From: Alphaproteobacteria bacterium
GTDB lineage: Bacteria; Pseudomonadota; Alphaproteobacteria; UBA8366; GCA-2717185
Direction: 5' to 3'
NCBI GenBank assembly: GCA_012103325.1
Contig: WLWY01000017.1
Coordinates: 31,020 to 95,019, forward strand
DNA length: 64,000 bases
The notes beneath the pieces are model-generated. The model ran no database searches and had not been told where the DNA came from. It saw only the letters and a program-made list of their open reading frames with translations. Below are positions 17,631 to 26,381 of the stretch, in pieces (within the stretch, counting starts at the first letter, position 1; every line of letters begins with the position of its first letter). The translations under genes and the position numbers were made by a program.

Positions 17631-18297
17631 TTTGAGATTTTTGCGCGTTGCCGGCCCGCTGGCCGGCGGGCTTCTTTGCCTTGCTGCCTCACATGCCAGC
17701 GCCAGCATTTGCAACGATTTTATGGAAACGAACTGGATAGTGAATGGCGGTTCTATGGAGGTCACCGATTTAAACCAGACCGGCGGATTTATCGGCTGTG
17801 CGACACAGTCGGTTCTTTCGGGAAACGCGAGCTTCACGACGGACGAACTCGAAGATGGTGAATTTGTCGTTCTCGAAAACGCGTTCAACTATTCTATCAG
17901 CGCGCTCGATGGCGACACGATACGGGTGCAACTGGCCGCTACGGTCGATGTTCCCGAAGAGGATGGCACCTTTCTTTTTCCGGGTTTCACGCTCGAATTG
18001 ACCGATATTCAGTGGACGGACTCCCCCGGAAGTATCGAGAGCGTGACCTTATTACCATTCTCGTTCTTTGTGGAAGTCACCGAATTTACGGCAGACTCGA
18101 TAACGTTTGGGCTCAACGAGGGTCTCGACGACGGTTTTTCGTTCGGCCAAAATCCGCCACTCACGGGCGAGACGTTTTTGCTGACGGCCGACTTCGGCAT
18201 TGTCGTAACGCACGCCGTGCCTGAGCCTGGCACGTTGGCACTTTTCGCTTTCGGTCTCGCAGGCCTTGGTGCCGCGCGGTGGCGTGGGGTGATTTAA
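17608..18297 (+). CDS. PEP-CTERM protein, array copy 2
   Basis: A 229-residue paralogue of copy 1, with the same motifs VTDLNQTGGFIGC, SGNASFTTDEL, FPGFTLELTDIQW and FTADSITFGL, and the same first Cys after the signal peptide. Sorting signal is VPEPGTLALFAFG + hydrophobic + RWRGVI. The start is not certain: ATG 17608 overlaps the end of copy 1, while GTG 17620 has GGAG 6 bases upstream. Its stop lies in a fragment that copies the thiolase 3' end (18294-18347), repeating the convergent overlap seen for copy 3. Confidence 0.82.
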   Translation: MEKVVSFDLRFLRVAGPLAGGLLCLAASHASASICNDFMETNWIVNGGSMEVTDLNQTGGFIGCATQSVLSGNASFTTDELEDGEFVVLENAFNYSISALDGDTIRVQLAATVDVPEEDGTFLFPGFTLELTDIQWTDSPGSIESVTLLPFSFFVEVTEFTADSITFGLNEGLDDGFSFGQNPPLTGETFLLTADFGIVVTHAVPEPGTLALFAFGLAGLGAARWRGVI

Positions 18298-18347
18298 CTG
18301 ATCCGCAACCCGCGGTCGCCATCGATGGTGACGTTTTGGTCGCGAAA
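18294..18347 (-). pseudogene. Duplicated 3' tail of the thiolase gene
   Basis: Read on the minus strand, this stretch encodes FRDQNVTIDGDRGLRIS followed by a stop, matching the thiolase C-terminus FCGRTGTIDGAGGLRIN at 19046-19099. The base match CGCCATCGATGGTG and TTGATCCG/CTGATCCG is obvious. The geometry is also copied: the stop overlaps the PEP-CTERM stop in the same register in both places. It is a relic of a tandem duplication that included the PEP-CTERM gene and the end of the opposing thiolase gene. Confidence 0.72.
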
Positions 18348-18428
18348 CGTTTGGCGGAGGCTTGAATAACAACTGATCGGTTTGTAGTGTTTCTGCGACG
18401 TTCTTTGTGAAGTAGGGAGAATACGCAG

Positions 18429-19049
18429 ATGCCCGGACTTAATTTTGCCCGACTGGCGAGCCTGTTTGCGGGCGGTTGTCTATTCTTCGCTGCGTCTGCC
18501 GCGAATGCGAATCTCTGTAATGGGCAGATCTCGACAAGCTGGTCGTCGAATTCTGCCTTCACCGTCAGCAATGACACATCGTCAGGAGGCTTTGTCGCTT
18601 GCGCCACAGCGTCTGGTTTTTCCGGTGACGTTGAAACCGAAGGTAACGATGCGGCCTTCGATTATACGGTACGGGCGCTTGATGACGACACATTGCAGTT
18701 GCGTGTCCAAAGTTCAATCAACCCTGAGCAAGAGAGCGTCTTTGTATATCCGGGATTTACACTCGAATTGACAGACATTGAATGGGTTGGATTGGCTGGT
18801 TCGATCCTGGATGTAACGCAAGTGAGTGGCAATGTTTCGTTCTTTGACGTTGACGAATTTACGGCGGATTCGATTACGCTCTCCTTCGGCGATCTTGTTG
18901 TTGCGGCGTCGATCTTTGATCCGGAGACGCGTGAATTTTTTGCCGAGTTCGATATTACCGCTGTGCATGGTATCCCAGAACCTGGCACGTTGGCGCTCTT
19001 CGCTCTCGGCCTTGCCGGCCTCGGCATTGCGAGGCGCAGAACGGTTTAG
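18429..19049 (+). CDS. PEP-CTERM protein, array copy 3
   Basis: A 206-residue, shorter and more diverged paralogue. It keeps LCNGQIS after the signal peptide, SSGGFVAC, the VRALDDDTL block, YPGFTLELTDIEW and FTADSITLSF. Sorting signal is IPEPGTLALFALG + hydrophobic + RRRTV. GGGAG lies about 9 bases before the ATG. The stop codon overlaps the stop of the convergent thiolase gene by 4 bases. The three paralogues are presumably matrix or surface proteins; no enzymatic motif is seen. Confidence 0.85.
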   Translation: MPGLNFARLASLFAGGCLFFAASAANANLCNGQISTSWSSNSAFTVSNDTSSGGFVACATASGFSGDVETEGNDAAFDYTVRALDDDTLQLRVQSSINPEQESVFVYPGFTLELTDIEWVGLAGSILDVTQVSGNVSFFDVDEFTADSITLSFGDLVVAASIFDPETREFFAEFDITAVHGIPEPGTLALFALGLAGLGIARRRTV

Positions 19050-20560
19050 TTGATCCGTAGCCCGCCGGCGCCATCGATGGTGCCGGTGCGGCCGCAGAAC
19101 TCCTCCTGCATCATCGCACCGACAGTATCGGCATCTGTGACGTTCGCCCAGGTGCGTTCGCCATCGTCCAGCAGGCACGCGGCGTGTGCGGTCGTCGGCA
19201 TGCCTTCCGGGCTGTACATGACGACGTATGATTCCACCGGCGCGCTGCCGTCATGGTCGATGGCAACTTTACGGCGCGGCGTGGCGTCGACCTCTTCCTG
19301 CAGGTCGGCCCAGGCGAACGGTTTCTCCGGCGGGGTCGTGGAATAGATGCACAGCGCATGCTTGGTCAGCAGGCCGCCATTCGCCGTTACCAGACCCCGG
19401 CTGCCGGGATTGTCGCGCAGCAGGTCGGCAGTGCGGGCGACGGAATGCATCACGTAGTTGTTCAGCGGTCCGCCGGCGAAGGTCAGCCCGCCGGTGACGG
19501 TGAGCGGACGGTCCTGCGGAATGCCGATTTCGTTGGCGGAGACCTGAACGGCGGCGGGGAAGCAGCTGTAGAGATCGATATAATCCATGTCCGACACGCC
19601 CAAGCCGGTCAGTTCGAACAGCTTCGCGGCGGCGAAGCGAATGGCCGGCGAGCTGTGCAGATTGTCACGTTCCGAGACGTACAAATGGTCCCAGGCTTCG
19701 GTGCCGGCGTGGGGGTAGACCCAGCGGTCCTCGGGGATGCCGAGGCTGCGCGCCCTACCGACCGAGGTGAGGATCAGTGCCGCGCCTTGATCGACGCTGT
19801 TGTTGGAATTCATCAGCTTCGTATAGGGATAGGAGACCGGCCGGTTCGACGGGGAAGGGGTGCGGATCTCTTCCGCGCTCAGCGGTTTGCGGATCCAGGC
19901 GTTGGGGTTGTCGACCGCGACCTTGTTGAAGCCGGCCCACAATTCGGACACGCGCTTCAGGTGTCCATCGACGCTCTCGCCATTGGCGTGGCGCAGGGCG
20001 GTTTCGAACATCGGGTAGAACTGGATTGGCAGCTGGATGCCGCGTTTCATCTCGGCTTCGTGGCGCGTGACCTTGTTGCTGCCGAGATACATTTCCGGTG
20101 CATCGCCATCGTCGCGGAGTTCCGGGCTGGCGCCCGGTGCCCGGACGAGCGGGTTCCAGTCGAGTTCCAGCCCCGCCTTGCGCGCCCGCGCCTGGGTGCG
20201 GCCGCATTCGCCGCCGGTGACGATAATGATGTCCTTCTCGCCGCTTTGGATGTCGAGGAAGCTGCGGTTCGTCATCGCCTGGACATAGTTGCCGCCGAGC
20301 GATGTCATGCCGGTTTCCGCGCCGTCTGCGCCGATCCGTGCCGCGACCTGCCGCGCGGGATTGCCATAGCCCCAGATACCGCGAATGACGCGCACCGAAT
20401 CCGCTTCCTTCAGAATGTTCGGATTGCCGCAATCTTCCGCCGCCGCCTGCACGGCTTCGACCATCAGATCTAGCGGTTCCCTGGCGGCGGCGGGGTCGTC
20501 CTCGCGCTGCTCGACCTGTCCGGTGCCGACGAAAATGGGGGTGCGGTCGTCCGTTGCCAT
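19046..20560 (-). CDS. Thiolase-family acetyl-CoA acetyltransferase-like protein
   Basis: A 504-residue member of the thiolase-like type 1 group with an extra C-terminal domain. It has TPIFVGTGQ at the N-terminus, VTGGECGRTQARARKAG, FPYTKLMNSNNSVDQGAAL, DLYSCFPAAVQ, TGGLTFAGGPLNNY and TANGGLLTKHALCIYST (His-bearing). Such SCPx-like proteins are often annotated as acetyl-CoA acetyltransferases but their substrates are mostly untested. It is the last gene of a four-gene operon (cupin, amidohydrolase, SMP-30, thiolase). A paralogue of the same length is at 47128-48663. Confidence 0.83.
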   Translation of the reverse strand: MATDDRTPIFVGTGQVEQREDDPAAAREPLDLMVEAVQAAAEDCGNPNILKEADSVRVIRGIWGYGNPARQVAARIGADGAETGMTSLGGNYVQAMTNRSFLDIQSGEKDIIIVTGGECGRTQARARKAGLELDWNPLVRAPGASPELRDDGDAPEMYLGSNKVTRHEAEMKRGIQLPIQFYPMFETALRHANGESVDGHLKRVSELWAGFNKVAVDNPNAWIRKPLSAEEIRTPSPSNRPVSYPYTKLMNSNNSVDQGAALILTSVGRARSLGIPEDRWVYPHAGTEAWDHLYVSERDNLHSSPAIRFAAAKLFELTGLGVSDMDYIDLYSCFPAAVQVSANEIGIPQDRPLTVTGGLTFAGGPLNNYVMHSVARTADLLRDNPGSRGLVTANGGLLTKHALCIYSTTPPEKPFAWADLQEEVDATPRRKVAIDHDGSAPVESYVVMYSPEGMPTTAHAACLLDDGERTWANVTDADTVGAMMQEEFCGRTGTIDGAGGLRIN

Positions 20561-20576
20561 GTGTTCCTGCCTGTTC

Positions 20577-21470
20577 TTATGAATTGCGTGTGAGATAAAA
20601 CGGGTGCGGCTGCCCCGGCGTCTTGACGCGCAAGGTATAGACTGACGTCACCGCGCACACGAACAGCGTGCACAGGTCCGGTCCGCCGAAGGCGAAGTTG
20701 ACCGATTGCTCGGGCACCTTGATCGTCCCGATGTGCGTGCCATCCGGCTCCATGACCCAGATGCCGCCGGGGCCGGTGCAATAGACGCGGCCTTTCTGGT
20801 CGACTTTCATCCCGTCGGGAATGCCGGGTGCCTGGCCGCTGAGATCGCAGAAGATGCGCCGGTCGAGCAGGTTGCCCTCGGCGTCGATATCGATGGCGTG
20901 AATATATTTCGTGCTGCGCGTGTTGGCGATGTACAGCGTGCGCTCGTCGGGCGAGAGGGCGAGGCCGTTCGGATATTCGACCGTCACCACCGCTTTGATG
21001 CTGTCGTCGGGTGCGATGCGGTATACGCGCGCGCCGCCCCACACACCGTCCTCGCCTTCGGGTCTTGGCTGTTCCCGCTCGGCGAAGGGCCTGCGCATCG
21101 ACGGGTCGGTGAAGTAGAGACTGCCGTCCGAGTGACAGATCACGTCGTTGGGACGGTTGAAGCGCCCGCCTTCGAACCGGTCGACCAGGGTCGTGACGGT
21201 GCCGTCCAGTTCGGTGCGGCTGACCCGGTTGGCTTCGCCCTCGCAATGGATCAGGCGGCCCTGTAGGTCGAAGGTCATGCCGTTGGCGCCCTCGGTCTTG
21301 CGGATCAGCGTGGGTTCTTCGCCGAGTTTCATCTTGTACAGGGCGCCCGGCCGGATGTCGTTGAAGTACCAGTAATCGTCCGGATGCCACAGCGGTCCCT
21401 CGGTGAAGACGTACCCGGTTGCCTGCTGCACGGCGTCGGAGGATTCGAGGATATCGGGCAGGTCGTTCAT
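20577..21470 (-). CDS. SMP-30/gluconolactonase-family lactonase
   Basis: A 297-residue six-bladed beta-propeller of the SMP-30 family. Conserved features: YVFTEGPLWHPDD with the metal Glu, RPNDVICHSDGSLYFTDPS (metal Asn), SPDERTLYIANT and IPDGMKVDQKGRVYCTGPGG (metal Asp). These enzymes hydrolyse sugar or other lactones using Ca or Zn. Start ATG 21470 gives the usual length; a longer upstream frame only overlaps the amidohydrolase gene. Gaps of 16 bases on both sides support one operon. The lactone is unknown. Confidence 0.85.
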   Translation of the reverse strand: MNDLPDILESSDAVQQATGYVFTEGPLWHPDDYWYFNDIRPGALYKMKLGEEPTLIRKTEGANGMTFDLQGRLIHCEGEANRVSRTELDGTVTTLVDRFEGGRFNRPNDVICHSDGSLYFTDPSMRRPFAEREQPRPEGEDGVWGGARVYRIAPDDSIKAVVTVEYPNGLALSPDERTLYIANTRSTKYIHAIDIDAEGNLLDRRIFCDLSGQAPGIPDGMKVDQKGRVYCTGPGGIWVMEPDGTHIGTIKVPEQSVNFAFGGPDLCTLFVCAVTSVYTLRVKTPGQPHPFYLTRNS

Positions 21471-21486
21471 CGTTCGGTCTTTCGGC

Positions 21487-22506
21487 TCAGAGTTCCATTC
21501 GGTAGGCCCGCGCCGCGGCGCCTGCGAAGAGGTCATGTTTCTCCGACGCGGAGAAGTCGGCGGCAATGCGTTTGAAGGCGTTCCAGCAGACCTGATAGCT
21601 GCACCAGCGTTTCTGGACAGGGAAGTTGGACTCGAACATCGCCCGCTCTGGGCCGAAGGCGTCGATGCAGGTTTCCAGCCAGGGCCGCCACGCCGCCGCG
21701 ACTTCTTCGGAACCCGGTGGCACGCTGCGGTCGCCCTCGAAATCCGGCATGCGGATTGGCAGCGCCCCCAATTTGACGGTGACGTTTTCGCGCTCTGCGA
21801 CCCGGTGGATACGGGTGCGCCAGTCCGCAAAAACCTCGTCGCTTTTGCCTCGGTACGGTCCGCCGAGGATCGGGCTGCCAACATGGTTGAGCACGATGGT
21901 CAGGCCGGGCAGGGCGTCAGCCAGTGCCGCAACCTCGTCGAGCTGCGGATGGTACAGCCAGACATCGAGTTCGAGATCCATGCGCGCCAGCACTGCCGCC
22001 GCTTCCTTGGTCGGCGTGGCCACGAGCATGCCGGCCTCCGGCGCGACATTGCGAATACGCTCGTCCGCGTCCCAGCCGGTCGAATAGCGCACGCCGCGGA
22101 AGCGGCCGCCGGAGGCGGCCATGTGCTTCTCCAGTAAAGGTTCAACGGCTGCACCTAAGGTCATGTCTACATTGCCGAACATCGTGGCACATGCGCGCGT
22201 CGGACCGTAGGTGCCGCTGGCGCTCATCGCCGCCTGGCCGGTGACGAATTCCGTCTCGCCAAGCGATCGCTCGTCCTCGGGACCGTCCTGCCGGTACATG
22301 GAATGACACTCGGCGAAGACCGTGGCGACGATGTTATGTCCGCTTGCCAAATCTTCCGCCAACTCCGCCATCTGATAGAGATAGCCGTTGCGCAGCCACA
22401 GATGGTGGTGCGGATCTACGATCGGCAGATCCGGTTCCAGGACCGCTTCTGCGGTCCCGGCGAGCCAATCGTCGTCTGGGGCGGTTTGTCCCGTGTTCGC
22501 GGCCAT
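21487..22506 (-). CDS. Amidohydrolase-family (metal-dependent TIM-barrel) hydrolase
   Basis: A 339-residue amidohydrolase of the amidohydrolase_2 type. The N-terminal metal motif is IVDPHHHLW, and later come FRGVRYSTGWD, IVLNHVGSPI (His) and FESNFPVQKRW (Asp/Asn region). Relatives include 2-pyrone-4,6-dicarboxylate and sugar-lactone hydrolases, which agrees with the SMP-30 lactonase next to it. The ATG at 22506 overlaps the cupin stop in the form TGATG, so translation is probably coupled. Confidence 0.85.
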   Translation of the reverse strand: MAANTGQTAPDDDWLAGTAEAVLEPDLPIVDPHHHLWLRNGYLYQMAELAEDLASGHNIVATVFAECHSMYRQDGPEDERSLGETEFVTGQAAMSASGTYGPTRACATMFGNVDMTLGAAVEPLLEKHMAASGGRFRGVRYSTGWDADERIRNVAPEAGMLVATPTKEAAAVLARMDLELDVWLYHPQLDEVAALADALPGLTIVLNHVGSPILGGPYRGKSDEVFADWRTRIHRVAERENVTVKLGALPIRMPDFEGDRSVPPGSEEVAAAWRPWLETCIDAFGPERAMFESNFPVQKRWCSYQVCWNAFKRIAADFSASEKHDLFAGAAARAYRMEL

Positions 22507-22919
22507 CAGTCCGGGGCGTCGCAGACTTCCGTGCCCATGTCGGCTGGGACCGAGACCTCGAGCAGCTCGAAGATGTCCGAGGTGGCGGTTTCGTTGTGCG
22601 GCGTGCCACCCGGGATGTAGATCGAGTCGCCCGCGGCAACGCGCTCCTTGCGGCCGCCCGCGAACTCCAGGTCGACCCAGCCGCTCAGCATGTAAACGAA
22701 CTGCCCCTCGCACAGATGTACATGCCAGCCGGTTTCCTCGGACAGGCCCTGCGAGGCGGAGGTGACCTGCGCGCGGATACGGCCGGCGCTGGCCTTGGTG
22801 ACACCGAGCTCGCGGTATTTCAGGAAGTCGCGCCGGCCGGGCACCATGACCGGGTCGTCGACTTTGGCAACGGCGACGTCGTTCTCTGCATCGGCAGGTA
22901 CGGTAGCTTGCATGCTCAT
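22506..22919 (-). CDS. Small cupin-domain protein
   Basis: A 137-residue single-domain cupin. AGGAGAG 6 bases upstream fixes ATG 22919. Cupin motif 1 is GWHVHLCEGQFVYMLSGWVD (two His and Glu/Gln ligands) and motif 2 is GDSIYIPGGTPHNET (His). It is the first gene of the operon with amidohydrolase, SMP-30 and thiolase. Role unknown; it could be an isomerase or dioxygenase acting in the same path. Divergent from the glyoxalase-like gene across about 160 bases, which should hold both promoters. Confidence 0.8.
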   Translation of the reverse strand: MSMQATVPADAENDVAVAKVDDPVMVPGRRDFLKYRELGVTKASAGRIRAQVTSASQGLSEETGWHVHLCEGQFVYMLSGWVDLEFAGGRKERVAAGDSIYIPGGTPHNETATSDIFELLEVSVPADMGTEVCDAPD

Positions 22920-23081
22920 GTCACTCTCCTGTTCTGGGGGATGGTGCGCTTGCATGAATGGTAGGGTTTGGCTCGCCCGCATTGCAAGAATTATGGCGGC
23001 GCCTCGAACGCAATCGATATAAGCTTTCGTTCCAGCGGCACCCGGGTCGCGCTAATCGGTTGAAGTTGAGGGAGAGAAGCT

Positions 23082-23921
23082 GTGCCGAAGAACGATGCCA
23101 GGCTCGATCACGCGGTCGTCTATATCGGCCGCCGTATGGAAGACACGCATGCGATGTTCACCGCACTGGGGTTCGGCCTGACGCCGCGTGGCTATCAGTC
23201 GCTCGGTTCGATAAACCATCTGGCGATGTTCGGGACGGATTATCTGGAAATCGTCGGATTGCCGTCGGACGGCACCGGGTCGCGGCCGGATCTCGACAAC
23301 GCGCCGGTGGGGATCAACGGGCTGGTGTTCAAATCCGCCGATGCGCAGGACACCCATGCACACCTTCAAGCGGTCGGGATGGCGGGCGCCGCGCCGGTCG
23401 AGGCGAGCCGCCCCGTGGAGCTCGATGGCGAGGTCAAGACCGCCAGCTTCCGCAACATCAATGTAAGGCCCGACGCCTTCACCGGCGGCCGCGTCTATTT
23501 CTGCGAACACCGCACCCCGGAACTGGTCTGGCGCCCCGAATACCAGGCGCACCGCAACGGCGTATCCCAGGTCGCCGAATTCGTCATCGTCACGGCGGAT
23601 CCGGGCGCCGTAGCGGCCGATTACGCCACGCTGCTGGGCACCGGTGCTGCTGCATCGAAAGGCGACTGGCTTGTCAAAACGGCGGACGTGCAAATCACCA
23701 TTCAATCGCCGGCGGCCTATGCCGCGCGCTTTGGCGAGTTGGCGTCGGCGACGACGGAACGATCGACGATTTTCGGCGCAATCAAGTTCCGTACCACGGA
23801 TCTGTCATTGGTGCGGGCGTGTCTGGACATCATGGACCCCGCGCTGCCGCGTCGGGACAGTGATGGGTGTATTGCGGTACGTCTCCCGAATTTCGACTCG
23901 GTTCTTGAATTCACAGCATAA
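23082..23921 (+). CDS. Glyoxalase-like (VOC) protein
   Basis: A 279-residue protein with two vicinal-oxygen-chelate halves of the Glyoxalase_3-like type: LDHAVVYIGRRMEDTHAMF near the N-terminus and a second half starting near QVAEFVIVTADPG. The start is GTG 23082, with GAGGGAG upstream. It is followed by an acyl-CoA dehydrogenase gene 80 bases later. The metal-ligand pattern (His13, Glu in YLEIVG) is partly present. Substrate unknown. Confidence 0.78.
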   Translation: MPKNDARLDHAVVYIGRRMEDTHAMFTALGFGLTPRGYQSLGSINHLAMFGTDYLEIVGLPSDGTGSRPDLDNAPVGINGLVFKSADAQDTHAHLQAVGMAGAAPVEASRPVELDGEVKTASFRNINVRPDAFTGGRVYFCEHRTPELVWRPEYQAHRNGVSQVAEFVIVTADPGAVAADYATLLGTGAAASKGDWLVKTADVQITIQSPAAYAARFGELASATTERSTIFGAIKFRTTDLSLVRACLDIMDPALPRRDSDGCIAVRLPNFDSVLEFTA

Positions 23922-24000
23922 GACTGCCGGTGGGCCCGTTAATTTTCAATCGGTAGGCAACGTTGCGCGCGGCCTCGTGCCATATGATAGACTGACGAAT

Positions 24001-25194
24001 ATGACCCTTTCACCGGAAGACGAAGCATTCCGTGCTGAGGTGCGCTGCTTTCTGGACGGCGCGCTGACCGACCCGCTGCGGGACGCGGCGCGCAAACGCA
24101 CCAGCCTGTGGCAGGATATTGGTTCGTCCATGGCGTGGCAGCGCATTCTGCACGCCAAGGGCTGGGCCGCGCCCGACTGGCCGGTCGAGTATGGCGGCAC
24201 CGGCTGGTCCCTGGTGCAGCGCTACATCTTCGCCCAGGAATGCGTGCGGGCCGACGCGCCGTCGCTGATCCCGATGAGCCTGCGGATGTGCGGCCCGATG
24301 CTGATCGGCTACGGCACCGACGCGCAGAAGGCCCGTTACCTGCCGCGCATCTTGAGCGGCGAGGATATCTGGTGCCAGGGCTATTCCGAGCCCGGTGCCG
24401 GCTCCGATCTCGCCTCGCTCAACACGCTGGCGGTTGCGGAGGGCGACGATTACATCGTCAACGGCACCAAGATCTGGACCAGCTACGCGCAGCACGCCAA
24501 CATGATGTTCGCGCTCGTCCGCACCGAGACCTCGGGCAAGAAGCAGGAGGGCATCTCCTTCCTGCTGATCGATATGACGGCGCCCGGCATCACCGTGCGG
24601 CCGATCATCAACATCGCCGGCAACCACGAACTCAATCAGGTCTTCCTCGAGGATGTGCGGGTGTCGCAGGCGAACCGCGTCGGCGACGAAAACGATGGCT
24701 GGTCGGTCGCGAAATACCTGCTGGAGTTCGAGCGGTTCTCTATGGGCTCGGTCGAACTGCGCCGCACCCTGGACCGGATCGAAGGGCTCGCGGGTCAAAC
24801 CCGGACCGGCGGCGCTTCATTGATGGACGAGCCGGATTTCCGGCAACGGCTGGCGCGCCTCAAAATCGATGCGATGACTCTCGAAGCGGAAGAGCAACGG
24901 GTGCTAGCCAACCTCAGCGCTGGCAAGCGGCCGGGCACGGTGTCGTCGTTGCTGCGCGTGCAGCATTCGGAAACTCAGCAGCGCGCCGATACGCTGGGGA
25001 TCGAAACCGCGGCCTATTACGCCGCGCCCTATCAGCCCGAGGCGCTGGAGGTCGGGGTCAACCAACAGCCGGTCGGCCCGGAGGACGCGATTGCGCTGAT
25101 GCCGATGTATCTCAGCAACCGCATGAAGACGATTGCCGGCGGGTCCGCGGAAATCCAGCGCAATATCATCGCGAAGGCGATCCTGGGGCTTTGA
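24001..25194 (+). CDS. Acyl-CoA dehydrogenase
   Basis: A 397-residue enzyme of standard acyl-CoA dehydrogenase length. Order: an N-terminal helical domain (MTLSPEDEAFRAEVRCFLDG), the beta-domain with QGYSEPGAGSDLASLNT and the FAD/substrate segment VNGTKIWTSYAQHANMMFAL, then a C-terminal helical domain ending GGSAEIQRNIIAKAILGL. It oxidises an acyl-CoA to the 2-enoyl-CoA and passes electrons to ETF. ATG 24001 is chosen by homology; a longer upstream frame overlaps the preceding gene. The specific chain is not deducible. Confidence 0.88.
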   Translation: MTLSPEDEAFRAEVRCFLDGALTDPLRDAARKRTSLWQDIGSSMAWQRILHAKGWAAPDWPVEYGGTGWSLVQRYIFAQECVRADAPSLIPMSLRMCGPMLIGYGTDAQKARYLPRILSGEDIWCQGYSEPGAGSDLASLNTLAVAEGDDYIVNGTKIWTSYAQHANMMFALVRTETSGKKQEGISFLLIDMTAPGITVRPIINIAGNHELNQVFLEDVRVSQANRVGDENDGWSVAKYLLEFERFSMGSVELRRTLDRIEGLAGQTRTGGASLMDEPDFRQRLARLKIDAMTLEAEEQRVLANLSAGKRPGTVSSLLRVQHSETQQRADTLGIETAAYYAAPYQPEALEVGVNQQPVGPEDAIALMPMYLSNRMKTIAGGSAEIQRNIIAKAILGL

Positions 25195-25218
25195 GGGGCA
25201 GTTGGCAGGAAAAAGTTA

Positions 25219-25330
25219 CCCCCCATCCTAACCTTCCCCCTCAAGGGGGGAAGGGACTAAACCTTCAGAATTAGCTTCCTATTCTCCTCCCCCTTGAGGG
25301 GGGAGGATCAAGGTGGGGGTGGACGACGGC
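25219..25330. repeat. REP-like double hairpin, uninterrupted (locus 2)
   Basis: Two G/C-run hairpins in one unit: CCTTCCCCCTCAAGGGGGGAAGG and CTCCCCCTTGAGGGGGGAGG, bounded by CCCCCCATCCTAA and GGATCAAGGTGGGGGTGG. It is the empty counterpart of loci 1 and 3: the second hairpin has the intact TTGA loop where the IS is found elsewhere. The MITE-like outer ends are not recognisable here. It occupies most of the gap between the acyl-CoA dehydrogenase and PhyH genes and could act as a bidirectional transcription stop. Confidence 0.75.
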
Positions 25331-25475
25331 AAAGGCTCTGCTCTTATACGATGATCTTTATTGAGGGTGGGGACCCGTAACTATCAGTGATTGCGTTGTG
25401 CGACAAATCCGCCCGAATTGCCAGCGCCAGCACCCGATATGCTAGGGTAGGGGCGTTGGCCATCAGGAGACGAAC

Positions 25476-26381
25476 ATGAGCAGGACGCTGACCCCGGAAG
25501 AGGTGGAGCGCTACCATCGCGACGGCTATCTCGTCATCGAGGACGCGGTACCGCAAGCGCGCCTGCAGCAGGTTATCGCGGAGACCGAGCAGATGTGCGA
25601 TGTCGCCCGGACCCTCACCGCGGGCACGGCCATGCTCGATCTCGATCCGTCCCATACGGCCGATAAACCGCGCATCCGGCGCATCAAGTCGCATCACGAG
25701 CATTCCGACTTCTTCGCCGAATTCGTCGCCGAGCCGCTGATCATGGACCTGCTCGACCCGCTGATGCCGTCCGGCATCCGCCTGCACAATACGAAGATCA
25801 ACATGAAGTCGGCCGAGGTCGGCGAGTCGGTCGAATGGCACCAGGACTGGGCCTTCTACCCGCACACTAACGACGATGTGCTGGCCATCGGTATCTATCT
25901 GGACGACTGCACGGAAGAAAACGGTCCCATGTTCGTGGTGCCGGGCAGCCACAAGGGCCCAACCTACGATCATCACGAGCACGGCTATTTCTGCGGCGCC
26001 ATTGACCCGGTTGAACTGAAAGACGAGCTCCCCAAGGCGGTGCCGCTGATGGGACCGGCCGGCACCTTGACGATCCACCACGCCCGCGCCTTGCACGGCT
26101 CGGCCTTCAACCGCTCCGGCCGCGCGCGCCGTTTCCTGCTGCAGGCCTATGCCGCGGCGGATGCCTGGCCGCTGGCCGACCTGAAAGGTGGGCTGGATGG
26201 TTTCAACGAGAAGATCGTGCGCGGCGAACCGACGCTCGCACCGCGCATCGAGCCGGCCCCGATCCGCATCCCGTTGCCGTTACGGCCGGACGCCGTCGTG
26301 GGATCGATCTACAGCAACCAGAGCATCCTGGAGAACAAGTTCTTCGACGACGAATTTCAGAAGCAGGCCGCTGAGACCTAA
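25476..26381 (+). CDS. Phytanoyl-CoA dioxygenase (PhyH) family protein
   Basis: Fe(II)/2-oxoglutarate oxygenase of 301 residues. The metal triad is VEWHQDWAFYP (H122, D124) and ARALHGS (H207), with the 2-oxoglutarate Arg in GRARRFLL. AGGAGA lies just before the ATG. Bacterial members hydroxylate varied substrates (ectoine, mitomycin precursors, acyl-CoAs), so lipid specificity is not implied. It overlaps the stop of the convergent MFS gene by 4 bases. Confidence 0.87.
   Translation: MSRTLTPEEVERYHRDGYLVIEDAVPQARLQQVIAETEQMCDVARTLTAGTAMLDLDPSHTADKPRIRRIKSHHEHSDFFAEFVAEPLIMDLLDPLMPSGIRLHNTKINMKSAEVGESVEWHQDWAFYPHTNDDVLAIGIYLDDCTEENGPMFVVPGSHKGPTYDHHEHGYFCGAIDPVELKDELPKAVPLMGPAGTLTIHHARALHGSAFNRSGRARRFLLQAYAAADAWPLADLKGGLDGFNEKIVRGEPTLAPRIEPAPIRIPLPLRPDAVVGSIYSNQSILENKFFDDEFQKQAAET

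Noticed and set aside
21471..21884. N-terminal extension of the SMP-30 gene
   Set aside because: It overlaps the amidohydrolase coding region; the conserved propeller begins just after ATG 21470.
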